Assembly: GCA_026874595.1 (NCBI GenBank)
Contig: CM049318.1
Span: 29,757,956 to 29,821,955, forward strand
Direction: 5' to 3'
DNA from: Sipunculus nudus
Lineage: Eukaryota > Annelida > Sipuncula > Golfingiida > Sipunculidae
Length of the DNA stretch: 64,000 nucleotides
Shown here: positions 37,725-51,544 of the stretch, in pieces
How the letters are laid out: each line of letters begins with the position of its first letter
How positions within the stretch are numbered: position 1 is the stretch's first letter
The notes under the pieces: generated by a model
Database searches by the model: none
The model's input: the letters and a program-made list of their open reading frames with translations, nothing else
What the model was told of the DNA's origin: nothing
Made by a program: the position numbers and the translations under genes

Positions 37725-38100
37725 GCTTCTGTGGCTCAGGGGTAGAGTTCAGGACTCTAGGCCAGGAGATCATGAGTTTGAATCTAAGCCAGGCGGTGAG
37801 ATTGGGTTGGCTCCCACCCAGAGTTAGCACTCTGAAAGCTAAATGGGGAGACTTTGCCTAACAGTCATGTTTCACTGAAAAATGAGTGCACCTCTCGGGG
37901 GTTCCTTGGTGTTGTGACCAAGCAATGGGGATGACAAACACCAAGGACCCGCAGGAGTGTTACACCGAGCCCTGTTGACACCAGGATAACTGGGTATAAG
38001 CCCCTGTCATGTAGTCCAGAATAGAACTCTGCAGATGTACTTAGTAATAGTTAAGCAAGCATAAGGTTACCTCCACCAAATAAAAAATGTAAAAAAAAAC
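37725..38100 (+). mobile_element. tRNA-derived SINE
   Basis: The head GCTTCTGTGGCTCAGGGGTA..GAG at 37725 carries a polymerase III A box (TGGCTCAGGGG). A B-box-like GAGTTTGAATC lies about 45 bp downstream (about 37773-37783). The body runs about 290 bp and ends in an A-rich tail (about 38079-38099). It is transcribed by pol III and relies on a LINE for movement. Neither the family nor the partner LINE is identified. Confidence 0.75.
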
Positions 38101-38963
38101 TCCACTGGACAGCAGCAGCGAGTTATAGATTTGTTGGCAAAGCGTAACCATGAGTACATCACAGCTGCCATACAGCCTTCAGACAAAGTCTGCACCATAT
38201 TCAGTTTTCTACTTCTCAGCTATGTCTTTGCCTGCTGTATCCTGGTAAATGGGAATAAAGAATGGGAGCCCTACTCTACCTGCAGGGTTTGCGGAGTTAG
38301 TATTGAACCTCCACACAGCATATGCATCCTCCGTATCCATAAAATGGGCTGTCTCAACCATGGGTGTGGTTCAGTCAAAACTTCGAAAAGGTTCATTGTG
38401 GAACATACAAACAAGCTTGTATCTACTTACAGGATGCTGCGTATAAACCATGTTTTGGACTATTGGATTCACTGTGTTCTATGAAATATAAGTCTAAACT
38501 ATCTGAGTGTGTAAATATTGAACAACAATGTGTGCTTAATGAACAACTGATATATATTATTCAGTGGTTCTCTGTATATATGCTTATTTACTATGTTATA
38601 TATTATTAATAAAAGGTTGTGGGAACCTGTGGGAAAAAGAGTTTCTTCCCTGACTTTTTTTTCTTCCCAGAAATTTCCTTTTCTTCCCTGAGTAGGGGAA
38701 AATACCTATCTTCCCAACAGGTTTGCCAACCCTGTACTTAGTACAACGGTAAAAACCTGGGTTTAACCCAGGTTGGGAAAAAATAAGTTTTACCGGGGTT
38801 TTACCAAAGTTTTCATAAAAAATTTCATCAAAGTTTAAATAAAATGCTCTTATTTTTTCATACTCGATGAAAATTGACACAGGTAACATGTAAACAGGTA
38901 AACAACCGATTCATTTAATGTTTTTATCATGGTCAATTTTGGTCAATTTTACTCTATTTCAGT

Positions 38964-38996
38964 GAATAGTCTGTCCCAGCCAAGGACAGACTATTC
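38964..38996. other. Perfect 13-bp hairpin
   Basis: GAATAGTCTGTCC (38964-38976) and GGACAGACTATTC (38984-38996) are exact inverted complements around a 7-nt loop (CAGCCAA). Confidence 0.85.
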
Positions 38997-39594
38997 TGTT
39001 CTACCTAGCCCTTGCACCTGTGCTCTCTTACTACGCTAAGCTGTGCAAGAGCCCTAGAAGATGATTTGAGGAAACTGGTGACATTCCACATGACAATTAA
39101 ATTCTGATATTTCGTCTAAAAATGTCGTATTTGTTAGGAAATAAAGATATTCTAATCAAATACGCATATAACATACCACTTAGACAGTGTTTGTCTACTT
39201 CAAATGTTGATTAGAAGAATATGTATTATCCTATATAAACGGTGATACACAGGGAACGATGTGTGCTCTGGGTTTTCCCCCAGCCACAGCTGGCCGGCAG
39301 CCGCCTGTGTAACCAGTGGTAACGGGCCGTGTTGGCTCAGCGAGCAAAGGTCAGGCAGTTCATTGTTTCAGATTCTGAGACAGTTTCAAACGCAAGGGTT
39401 GCAAAGTTTTAAAAGTGAGTCTTGTTTACATACTAAAACATAATATTTATCTGAATTTCTTGGTCATTCGAATAAAGTACTATATCTCCCTCAGATTACT
39501 TACAGTTTCCTTGTCATAAACGCAATATTTGATTTTACACGATTTTTTTCCGACAAGGGTTTGAAGTTCTCCAGTTTACTCTGAAGCTTTTTAT

Positions 39595-39620
39595 GCGGTA
39601 TCCAGAGTCCTGGATACCGC
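39595..39620. other. Perfect 11-bp hairpin
   Basis: GCGGTATCCAG (39595-39605) and CTGGATACCGC (39610-39620) pair exactly around the 4-nt loop AGTC. The outer ATGCGG..CCGCAT nearly extends the stem. Confidence 0.85.
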
Positions 39621-41457
39621 CGCATTTAATGCAGTTATGTTCTACCCTGCACTTCTAGGGATATGGTCTTTGACTATGTCCGGGTTGGCTGTAATTGCCC
39701 TAAACCTTTGTGGTGGAATCAACAACTAGGATTCTCCTTTCATGCGTAATTGTTTATGCAGACAGCTAGCAGCGCGAATTGGAATATTGTATCTTTGGAC
39801 GAGGCAATCTAAACCAAAGACATACATTCATAAAACTTGACCTGAGCGATAATAAAAGATCGAAGAAACTTTCTTATCATATGGTCATTATTACTCAATT
39901 TGAAGAGAATATTTTTATGGGTTTTTGCATACCTAAGAAAACAGTGATGTGCCTGAAGACATTAGCTGGTTACATTGGCCTAGATGGGCCCATTGTCATA
40001 CTATATACTTACCGAAGGAGCTGACGACCACGTCCTGCCTGCCCGCAGATTCATATTTCCCGCCAGCACAAAGTAAATGCCGAAATCGTAACCTCCTATC
40101 ATATCCAAATATTTTCTTTTAAACTTGGACGATAGGTGCTTTGAAACTTTTTACCCGCCAAATTCAAAAGTTTGTTACGCCTGTAGACATGGGTAGGAAA
40201 ATATATATGAAAAAGTGTCAGGTTCATTTTATTTATCGTCTATTTATGAGCCACCTTCCCCAGATGGAACCACTCTCCACATCATGAATAATGACTTAGA
40301 ATGGCACACACACACACACACACATCTCGTTGTCCATGCAATCACATAAATTATAGCAACAGGTTATAAGTAAAAAGCCATATGTATTGTATTTAATAAA
40401 GTCCCCCCCCCCCCCTTATAAATAGGCCTATGTCTGATCTATATGAACTTTTTTTTTATAAGAGCAAAATATGGATGTCATATAAAAGCGGAAATGTGCC
40501 ATATACGAAACAATAAAAAAAAATTATCTTCATTTTGAGAGGAGGCTAGCAACACACAGTGACACATAGGCCTTCATCAAACATTGGTTATGTATTACGT
40601 CCACAATTAAGGAAAATTATGTTCAAATATACATCACTGAGTGCTGGTATAGACCATAAAGTTATATAAATAAAGTGTCAACTTATCTTATAGTTAGGGT
40701 TGGGGAATTGAATCAGGTAAAATGTTTTAAAAATAAGATATATTATGTTTCCAGTTTAGGTTTAATTAATTCTAATCCAGATTTATCTTTATAATGTATA
40801 GATCATTAAAATTTTTTCTTAAAAATAAATGACATTTTCAGACTAAATTTAATAAATTATACTATAAATACTGTCATGAAGCACTACAGCGATTTTTAAC
40901 AAACATTTAATTTTTCAACAAGGACAATGACACACGAACATGACATAAGACATAAAGATACCCTTGTTACAAATAAAACCAGAACTAAAAATAAGACAGC
41001 AGACAAGTAACTGAAAAAACATTATATGACAACAAAAGTCATAAATGAACTGACCAGAATTCATTATTGACAAAATTTCACTCATAGTCTCCAAGGATTG
41101 ATTTGCTACAAAATTTCATTAATACATATAAAGACAAATGCCTTCAGATAAACTCTTATATCTGTAACAAACACAAAAAAACCTCAAAATAGATTACAAA
41201 CTGTTATTTCAGTAACTCAGGTGGATAATCTTCCCAGTTTCTCACTAATTTTCCTCATTAAATCATATAATCTCATATTTTGTGAAATGTATAACACATA
41301 ACCTGCATATTATGTATTATGTTTGTATATTTCCATATGTGTCACAGGTTGCTTTTGTGTCAGCAGATAAAAATCCTTAACAACAGTCTCCAGACACAAT
41401 TAAAACAAAAAATGATGTTGAATAATTGTTTATGGATACATTACTTTTATGTCAAAT

Positions 41458-41464
<7 letters not shown>

Positions 41465-41498
<34 letters not shown>

Positions 41499-41533
41499 GG
41501 TAAACTGAACTATGGAACCAATAGTTATAAATA

Positions 41534-41578
<45 letters not shown>
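41465..41578. repeat. (CT)n and (AT)n microsatellites
   Basis: A (TC)n run at about 41465-41496 and an AT run at about 41536-41578, separated by about 40 bp. Together they give a spurious minus-strand ORF of repeated Ile-Tyr and Arg-Glu. Confidence 0.95.
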
Positions 41579-41580
<2 letters not shown>

Positions 41581-41699
41581 TTTGTGTGATTTGTACAATA
41601 GATTAAATGACATCCATTGGGGAATTTTTTTTTAAATTGCATGTAAAATTATAAAAAATAGGAATTTTTACATAAAACATGCATATTACAAAAATAATC

Positions 41700-44600
41700 C
41701 ATACAGACTCAACATTGGCTGTATACATTTGGAGTTTTGGGCTAAATTCTGTGTTATTACACTGATTGGTCTGAAATGTTTGGGATGCAGATGACCCATT
41801 GGAGAAATATGTATACAAAAATTGGGAGACCTGGCTGTGTTTTTGTACCAATGAGGAGCAAAAAATGGATTTTTAGCACTTTACATGGCTTTTTGTCCAT
41901 ATCATCAGGTTAAAATTCAGCTAGGGTGTTCAAATTGCAGGATTTTACTGATACTTTGGTGAACATGCATGGTTGCAATTTGCATATGGCTCCTGTTAAT
42001 ACCTACCATTTTGAGGTATCCTTTAAAGTGTTTTCATCTGTACCGACTCAACTTGGCTTTAATACATGTGGTGCCTTGAGCTAAATTCTGTGTTATTTGG
42101 CTGATTAGTCTGAAAAGTTTTGGGCTGCAGATGACCCCTTGGAGAAATATGTATACAAAAATTGGGAGACCTGGCTGTGTTTTTGTAACAATGAGGAGCA
42201 AAAATGGATTTTTAGCACTTTACAAGGCTTTTTGTGCATATGATCAGGTTAAAATTCAGCTAGGGTGTTCAAAATGCAGGATTTTACTGATACTTTGGTG
42301 AACATACATGGTTGCAATTTTCATATGGCTCCTGTTAATACCTACCATTTTGGGGTATCCTTTAAAGTGTTTTCATCTGTAATGATTCACCTTGGCTTTA
42401 ATACATGTGGTGTCTTGAGCTTAAATCTGTGTCATTTGGCTGATTAGTCTGAAATGTTTTGGGCTGCAGATGACCCCTTGGAGAAATATGTATACAAAAA
42501 TTGGGAGACCTGGCTTTGTTTTTGTACCAATGAGGAGCAAAAATGGATTTTTAGCACTTTACAAGGCTTTTTGTGCATATGATCAGGTTAAAATTCAGCT
42601 AGGGTGTTCAAAATGCAGGATTTTACTGATACTTTGGTGAACATGCATGGTTGCAATTTGCATATGGCTCCTGTTAATTCCTACCATTTTGAGGTATCCT
42701 TTAAAGTGTTTTCATCTGTACCGACTCAACTTGGCTTTAATACATGTGGTGTCTTGAGCTAAATTCTGTGTCATTTGGCTGATTAGTCTGAAAATTTTTG
42801 GGATGCAGATGACCCCTTGGAGGAATATTTATACAAAAATTGGGAGAGCTGGCTGTGTTTTTGTACCAATGAGGAGCAAAAAATTGATTTTTAGCACTTT
42901 ACATGGCTTTTTGTGCATATGATCAGGTTAAAATTCAGCTAGGGTGTTTAAAATGCAGGATTTAACTGATACTTTGGTGAACATGCATGGTTGGAATTTG
43001 CATATGGCTCTTGTTAATACCTACCATTTTGAGGTATCCTTTAAAGTGTTTTCATCCGTACCGACTCAACTTGGCTTTAATACATGTGGTGTCTTCAGCT
43101 AAATTCTGTGTTATTTGGCTGATTAGTCTGAAATGTTTTGGGCTGCAGATGACCCCTTGGAGAAATATGTATACAAAAATTGGGAGACCTGGCTGTGTTT
43201 TTGTACCAATGAGGAGCAAAAATGGATTTTTAGCACTTTACATGACTTTTTGTGCATATGATCAGGTTAAAATTCAGCAGGGTGTTCAAAATGCAGGATT
43301 TTACTGATACTTTGGTGAACATACATGGTTGCAATTTGCATATGGCTCCTGTTAATACCTACCATTTTGGGGTATCCTTTAAAGTGTTTTCATCTGTACC
43401 GACTCACCTTGGCTTTAATACATGTGGTGTCTTGAGCTTAAATCTGTGTCATTTGGCTGATTAGTCTGAAAAGTTTTGGGCTGCAGATGACCCCTTGGAG
43501 AAATATGTATACAAAAATTGGGAGACCTGGCTGTGTTTTTGTACCAATGAGGAGCAAAAATGGATTTTTAGCACTTTACAAGGCTTTTTGTGCATATGAT
43601 CAGGTTAAAATTCAGCAGGGTGTTCAAAATGCAGGATTTTACTGATACTTTGGTGAACATACATGGTTGCAATTTGCATATGGCTCCTGTTAATACCTAC
43701 CATTTTGGGGTATCCTTTAAAGTGTTTTCATCTGTACTGACTCACCTTGGCTTTAATACATGTGGTGTCTTGAGCTAAATTCTGTGTCATTTGGCTGATT
43801 AGTCTGAAAAGTTTTGGGCTGCAGATGACCCCTTGGAGAAATATGTATACAAAAATTTGGGAGACCTGGCTGTGTTTTTGTACCAATGAGGAGCAAAAAA
43901 TGGATTTTTAGCACTTTACATGGCTTTTTGTGCATATGTTCAGGTTAAAATTCAGCTAGGGTGTCCAAAATGCAGGATTTAACTGATACTTTGGTGAACA
44001 TACATGGTTGGAATTTGCATATGGCTCCTGTTAATACCTACCATTTTGAGGTATCCTTTAAAGTGTTTTCATCTGTACCGACTCAACTTGGCTTTAATAC
44101 ATGTGGTGTCTTGAGCTAAATTCTGTGTTATTTGGCTGATTAGTCTGAAAAGTTTTGGGCTGCAGATGACCCATTGGAGAAATATGTATACAAAAATTGG
44201 GAGACCTGGCTGTGTTTTTATACCAATGAGGAGCAAAAAATGGATGGGTTTTTAGCACTTTACATGGCTTTTTGTCCATATCATCAGGTTAAAATTCAGC
44301 TAGGGTGTTCAAAATGCAGGATTTTACTGATACTTTGGTGAACATCCATGGTTGCAATTTGCATATGGCTCCTGTTAATATCTACCATTTTGAGGTATCC
44401 TTTAAAGTGTTTTCATCCGTACCGAATCAAATTGGCTGTAATACATGTGGTGTCTTCAGCTAAATTCTGTGTTATTTGGCTGATTAGTCTGAAAAGTTTT
44501 GGGCTGCAGATGACCCCTTGGAGAAATATGTATACAAAAATTGGGAGAGCTGGCTGTGTTTTTGTACCAATGAGGAGCAAAAATGGATTTTTAGCACTTT

Positions 44601-44870
44601 ACATGACTTTTTGTGCATATGATCAGGTTAAAATTCAGCAGGGTGTTGAAAATGCAGGATTTAACTTATCTTTTGGTGAACATATACAGGGTTGCAGATT
44701 GCAGATGGCCGCTGTTAATACTTGCCATTAGGGGGTGTCTTTAAAAAAAGGGATTTTTAGCATTTAACAGGGCTTTTTCTGCATATGATTAGGTTAAAAT
44801 TCACCTAGGGTGTTGAACATGCAGAATAATACTGATATTTTGGTGATTATACATTGTTGCAATTTACATG
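41700..44870. repeat. 339-bp tandem array, about 9 copies
   Basis: The landmark TAGCACTTTACA recurs at 41874, 42213, 42552, 42892, 43231, 43569, 43909, 44253 and 44592 (338-344 bp steps). Each unit also carries GGGCTGCAGATGACCC, AATGAGGAGCAAAAA and ATGCAGGATTTTACTGATAC. The first unit and the last partial unit (about 44640-44870) are more diverged. ORFs of 60-127 codons recur only because the sequence recurs; all three frames are used, so I do not call a protein. Confidence 0.95.
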
Positions 44871-45009
44871 TGGCTGCTGCTAATAAATCCTGCTGCTCAC
44901 AAGTGGCTGTGATAAATGTATTTTGGATAACCTTTGATCTATATACTTGTAATTACAATTGTGTAGCGTGCTTTTTAACAACATTCACCGCTTTTCAATG
45001 TGTCTGATA

Positions 45010-48000
45010 CATTGCGTTTACTGCCGGAAAACGTCGGGAATATATCCATATACACAACATGTTGAGTGCAACATACTGCAAATGTTTCAGTGACGTTGAA
45101 CGTTATATTACTGAGTATGGGAGACAACAGATATTTCACGTCCTTTACACGTTTAATGTATGTTGCATGCCGTATCATATAAAACCACATTGTGATTGGT
45201 GGCTAATTTGCAACGTTAAGGATACGTACATAAAAATCTGTATTTTAGTCAGCTTTACATTGTGCACCGTATTGTATATAAAACCGTATATTAATGTTTG
45301 AAATAACGTTGAATATATTTGTAATTTAAACATATTGAACCGACTAATTTGCAATGTTTAAGATACGTTAATTTTACGTGCCAAAACAACGTCGCGAATG
45401 TAACCACACGCACAAAATGTATAACGTTATGTGTTACATATAGCAAACGTCTCTATAACATTTCCTAATATGTTATACTTTCCGACTTTTAGGACGTCCA
45501 ATAAAACGTTCTCAGCATGTGTCAAATACGTTGTATACAGCGCAGTAGAAATCTGTATTTTCACCTGTTTTAGATTGTGCACCATAACGTATATATAACA
45601 GTATATCTATATTTTAAATAACTTTGTGTATATTTGAAAATTACATTCACAGACCCGACTAATTTGCAATGTTTAGAATACGTACATTTTACGTGCAAAA
45701 CAACGTCGCAAATGTAACCATATGCACAACATGTGAAACGTTGTGTGTAACATTTTGCAGACGTCTCTTCGACATTGCCTAAAACGTTATACTTCCGGGT
45801 ATTACAGACGTTCACCATAACGTTCCCAACATGTTTCTTGACCATTGTATACAGCGTCGTAAAAATCTGTATTTTCATCAGCTTTACATTGTGCACCGTA
45901 TCGTATATAAAACCATATATTAATGTTTGAAATAACGTTGAGTATATTTGTAATTTAAATATATTGAACCGAATAATTTGCAATGTTTAAGATATGTTAA
46001 TTTTACGTGCCAAAACAACGTCGCAAATGTAACCACACGCACAAAATGTATAACGTTATGTGTTACATATAGCAAACGTCTCTATAACATTTCCTAGTAT
46101 GTTATACTTTCCGACTTTTAGGACGTCCAATAAAACGTTCTCAGCATGTGTCAAATACGTTGTATACAGCGCAGTAGAAATCTGTATTTTCACCTGTTTT
46201 AGATTGTGCACCATAACGTATATATAACAGTATATCTATATTTTAAATAACTTTGTGTATATTTGAAATTACATTCACAGACCCGACTAATTTGCAATGT
46301 TTAGAATACGTACATTTTACGTGCAAAACAACGTCGCAAATGTAACCATATGCACAACATGTGAAACGTTGTGTGTAACATTTTGCAGACGTCTCTTCGA
46401 CATTGCCTAAAACGTTATACTTCCGGGTATTACAGACGTTCACCATAACGTTCCCAACATGTTTCTTGACCATTGTATACAGCGTCGTAAAAATCTGTAT
46501 TTTCATCAGCTTTACATTGTGCACCGTATCGTATATAAAACCATATATTAATGTTTGAAATAACGTTGAGTATATTTGTAATTTAAATATATTGAACCGA
46601 ATAATTTGCAATGTTTAAGATATGTTAATTTTACGTGCCAAAACAACGTCGCAAATGTAACCACACGCACAAAATGTATAACGTTATGTGTTACATATAG
46701 CAAACGTCTCTATAACATTTCCTAGTATGTTATACTTTCCGACTTTTAGGACGTCCAATAAAACGTTCTCAGCATGTGTCAAATACGTTGTATACAGCGC
46801 AGTAGAAATCTGTATTTTCACCTGTTTTAGATTGTGCACCATAACGTATATATAACAGTATATCTATATTTTAAATAACTTTGTGTATATTTGAAATTAC
46901 ATTCACAGACCCGACTAATTTGCAATGTTTAGGATACGTACATTTTACGTGCAAAACAACGTCGCAAATGTAACCATATGCACAACATGTGAAACGTTAT
47001 GTGTAACATTTTGCAGACGTCTCTTCGACATTGCCTAAAATGTTATACTTCCGGGTATTGCAGACATTCATCATAACGTTCCCAACATGTTTCCTGACCG
47101 TTGTATACAGCGTCGTAAAAATCTGTATTTTCATCAGCTTTACATTGTGCACCGTATTGTATATAAAACCGTATATTAATGTTTGAAATAAAGTTGAGTA
47201 AATTTGTAATTTAAACATATTGAATCGACTAATTTGCAATGTTTAGGATACGTTAATTTTACGTGCCAAAACAAAGTCGCAAATGTAACCACACGCACAA
47301 CATTTATAACGTTATGTGTAACATTTTGCGAACGTCTCTATAACATTTCCTAATATGTTATACTTTCCAACTTTTAGGACGTCCAATAAAACATTCTCAG
47401 CATGTGTCAAATACGTTGTATACAGCGCAGTAAAAATCTGTATTTTCACCTGTTTTAGATTGTGCTCCATAACGTATATATAACAGTATATCTATATTTT
47501 AAATAACTTTGTGTATATTTGAAAATTACATTCACAGACCCGACTAATTTGCAATGTTTAGGATACGTACATTTTACGTGCAAAACAACGTCGCAAATGT
47601 AACCATATGCACAACATGTGAAACGTTGTGTGTAACATTTTGCAGACGTCTCTTCGACATTGCCTAAAATGTTATACTTCCGGGTATTGCAGACGTTCAC
47701 CATAACGTTCCCAACATGTTTCTTGACCGTTGTATACAGCGTCGTAAAAATCTGTATTTTCATCAGCTTTACATTGTCCACCGTATCGTATATAAAACCG
47801 TATATTAATGTTTAAAGTAATGTTGAGTATATTTGTAATTTAAACATATTGAACCGACTAATTTGCAATGTTTAGGATACGTTAATTTTACGTGCCAAAA
47901 CAACGTCGCAAATGTAACCACACGCAAAACATGTATAACGTTATGTGTTACATTTTGCAAACGTCTCTATAACATTTCCTAATATGTTATACTTTCCGAC

Positions 48001-51000
48001 TTTTAGGACGTCCAATAAAACGTTCTCAGCATGTGTCAAATACGTTGTATACAGCGCAGTAGAAATCTGTATTTTCACCTGTTTTAGATTGTGCACCATA
48101 ACGTATATATAACAGTATGTCTATATTTTAAATAACTTTGTGTATATTTGAAAATTACATTCACAGACCCGACTAATTTGCAATGTTTAGGATACGTACA
48201 TTTTACGTGCAAAACAACGTCGCAAATGTAACCATATGCACAACATGTGAAACGTTGTGTGTAACATTTTGCAGACGTCTCTTCGACATTGCCTAAAATG
48301 TTATACTTCCGGGTATTGCAGACGTTCACCATAACGTTCCCAACATGTTTCTTGACCGTTGTATACAGCGTCGTAAAAATCTGTATTTTCATCAGCTTTA
48401 CATTGTCCACCGTATCGTATTTAAAACCGTATATTAATGTTTGAAGTAATGTTGAGTATATTTGTAATTTAAACATATTGAACCGACTTATTTGCAATGT
48501 TTAGGATACGTTAATTTTACGTGCCAAAACAACGTCGCAAATGTAACCACACGCACAACATGTATAACGTTATGTGTTACATTTTGCAAACGTCTCTATA
48601 ACATTTCCTAATATGTTATACTTTCCGACTTTTAGGACGTCCAATAAAACGTTCTCAGCATGTGTTAAATACGTTGTATACAGCGCAGTAGAAATCTGTA
48701 TTTTCACCTGTTTTAGATTGTGCACCATAACGTATATATAACAGTATATCTATATTTTTAAAAACTTTGTGTATATTTGAAAATTACATTCACAGACCCG
48801 ACTAATTTGCAATGTTTAGGATACGTACATTTTACGTGCAAAACAACGTCGCAAATGTAACCATATGCACAACATGTGAAACGTTATGTGTAACATTTTG
48901 CAGACGTCTCTTCGACATTGCCTAAAATGTTATACTTCCGGGTATTGCAGACGTTCATCATAACGTTCCCAACATGTTTCCTGACCGTTGTATACAGCGT
49001 CGTAAAAATCTGTATTTTCATCAGCTTTACATTGTCCACAGTATCGTATATAAAACAGTATATTAATGTTTGAAATAACGTTGAGTATATTTGTAATTTA
49101 AACATATTGAACCGACTTATTTGCAATGTTTAGGATACGTTAATTTTACGTGCCAAAACAACGTCGCAAATGTAACCACACGCACAACATTTATAACGTT
49201 ATGTGTAACATTTTGCAAACGTCTCTATAACATTTCCTAATATGTTATACTTTCCAACTTTTAGGACGTCCAATAAAACGCTCTCAGCATGTGTCAAATA
49301 CGTTGTATACAGCGCAGTAAAAATCTGTATTTTCACCTGTTTTAGATTGTGCTCCATAACGTATATATAACAGTATATCTATATTTTAAATAACTTTGTG
49401 TACATTTGAAAATTACATTCACAGACCCGACTAATTTGCAATGTTTAGGATACGTACATTTTACGTGCAAAACAACGTCGCAAATGTAACCATATGCACA
49501 ACATGTGAAACGTTATGTGTAACATTTTGCAGACGTCTCTTCGACATTGCCTAAAATGTTATACTTCCGGGTATTGCAGACGTTCACCATAACGTTCCCA
49601 ACATGTTTCTTGACCGTTGTATACAGCGTCGTAAAAATCCGTATTTTCATCAGCTTTACATTGTCCACCGTATCGTATATAAAACCGTATATTAATGTTT
49701 AAAGTAATGTTGAGTATATTTGTAATTTAAACATATTGAACCGACTAATTTGCAATGTTTAGGATACGTTAATTTTACGTGCCAAAACAACGTCGCAAAT
49801 GTAACCACACGCAAAACATGTATAACGTTATGTGTAACATTTTGCAAACGTCTCTATAACATTTCCTAATATGTTATACTTTCCGACTTTTAGGACGTCC
49901 AATAAAACGTTCTCAGCATGTGTCAAATACGTTGTATACAGCGCAGTAGAAATCTGTATTTTCACCTGTTTTATATTGTGCACCATAACGTATATATAAC
50001 AGTATGTCTATATTTTAAATAACTTTGTGTATATTTGAAAATTACATTCACAGACCCGACTAATTTGCAATGTTTAGGATACGTACATTTTACGTGCAAA
50101 ACAACGTCGCAAATGTAACCATATGCACAACATGTGAAACGTTGTGTGTAACATTTTGCAGACGTCTCTTCGACATTGCCTAAAATGTTATACTTCCGGG
50201 TTTTGCAGACGTCTCTTCGACATTGCCTAAAATGTTATACTTCCGGGTATTGCAGACGTTCATCATAACGTTCCCAACATGTTTCCTGACCGTTGTATAC
50301 AGCGTCGTAAAAATCTGTATTTTCATCAGCTTTACATTGTGCACCGTATTGTATATAAAACCGTATATTAATGTTTGAAATAAAGTTGAGTAAATTTGTA
50401 ATTTAAACATATTGAACCGACTAATTTGCAATGTTTAGGATACGTTAATTTTACGTGCCAAAACAAAGTCGCAAATGTAACCACACGCACAACATTTATA
50501 ACGTTATGTGTAACATTTTGCGAACGTCTCTATAACATTTCCTAATATGTTATACTTTCCAACTTTTAGGACGTCCAATAAAACATTCTCAGCATGTGTC
50601 AAATACGTTGTATACAGCGCAGTAAAAATCTGTATTTTCACCTGTTTTAGATTGTGCTCCATAACGTATATATAACAGTATATCTATATTTTAAATAACT
50701 TTGTGTATATTTGAAAATTACATTCACAGACCCGACTAATTAGCAATGTTTAGGATACGTACATTTTACGTGCAAAACAACGTCGCAAATGTAACCATAT
50801 GCACAACATGTGAAACGTTATGTGCAACAATTTGCAGACGTCTCTTCGACATTGCCTAAAATGTTGTACTTCCGGGTATTGCAGACGTTCACCATAACGT
50901 TCCCAACATGTTTCTTGACCGTTGTATACAGCGTCGTAAAAATCTGTATTTTCATTAGCTTTATATTGTCCACCGTATCGTATATAAAACCATATATTAA

Positions 51001-51540
51001 TGTTTGAAATAACGTTGCGTATATTTGTAACTTAAACATATTGGACCGAAACTTTGCAATGTTTACGATACGTCCATATAACGTGCCGAAAAACGTCGCA
51101 AACCTAACCGCATGCACAACATAAAAAACTTTTAATGCAACGTTTCTAAAACGTCCGTTTGCCGTTGCCAATAATATTTTACTTTAGAGTAGTTAGGACG
51201 TTAAGTATAAAGTTCGCACCATGTTTTACAAATGTTTTTAAACAATATTGCAGAATAAGGAACCTGATCGAATTTCAGAACGTGCCCATTAACGTGTACA
51301 TAACGTTTGATGTACGTTACATAATAACAATACAATGCGTTTTAACCAAAGGCGTTTTGGAAGTACAGGACAACGTTCTTTAAATGTAAATACAAGGTTA
51401 TATTAAAACGTTACATAAAGTACCTTGGACGGACGTTCCTGTATTTCAATATGACGTAAACTTGACGTTGCCTGCACGTTTCTAAATAATGTTATGACCT
51501 GTAACTTTCCACGAACGTTAGGTTTACGTACTGTGTTTGC
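45010..51540. repeat. 314-bp monomer / 628-bp dimer array rich in ACGT words
   Basis: TTGTATACAGCG followed by (C/T)AGTA or TCGTAAAAATCTGTATTTTCA recurs about every 314 bp. Two monomer types alternate (CACCTGTTTTAGATTGTGC versus CATCAGCTTTACATTGTGC), giving a 628-629-bp higher-order unit and about 19-20 monomers in total. The edges (45010-45350 and 51040-51540) are strongly diverged. Near 50200 a piece of about 48 bp is locally duplicated. Minus-strand ORFs of 80-137 codons repeat with the units. Inside monomers ACGT or ACAT words are spaced about 9-12 bp. Confidence 0.95.
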
Positions 51541-51544
51541 AGGG

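Larger units (their letters stand above)
36996..38790. repeat. Fold-back-like region with inverted GGAAGAAA-rich arms
   Basis: The left arm (about 36996-37135) and right arm (about 38625-38790) are imperfect inverted copies. They share GGGTAAAACCTG / CAGGTTTTACC-type sequence next to AAGTAGT and runs of GGGAAGAAA / TTTCTTCCC. Between them lie the 81-bp minisatellite and the SINE. No target duplication was found, so calling it a mobile element is uncertain. Confidence 0.45.
38791..41464. other. Spacer with two strong hairpins and simple repeats
   Basis: The 38940-40060 part is less AT-rich than its surroundings but shows no recognisable gene. Simple repeats: (CA)n at about 40300-40322 and poly-C at about 40403-40415. 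The hairpins are listed separately. Confidence 0.4.

Noticed and set aside
36996-38738. hAT element with CAGGGTT termini
   Set aside because: The two ends look inverted (CAGGGTTTGC and GCCAACCCTG), but the flanking 8 bp do not match (GTATTTTT versus TACTTAGT).
39320-39400. A tRNA-like SINE head (TTGGCTCAGCGAG)
   Set aside because: An A-box-like stretch without a convincing B box or tail.
42265-44731. ORFs of 60-127 codons in the 339-bp array
   Set aside because: Different frames and both strands are open in different units; no codon-level constraint visible.
45570-51171. Minus-strand ORFs of 80-137 codons in the 628-bp array
   Set aside because: Length and breaks vary by unit and there is no initiation or splice context; explained by repetition of one sequence.
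51539-51544. Right terminus (GCAGGG) of a CCCTTRC-type element covering the 45-51.5 kb array
   Set aside because: A loose match at the right edge only; no matching left terminus was found near 44900-45050.
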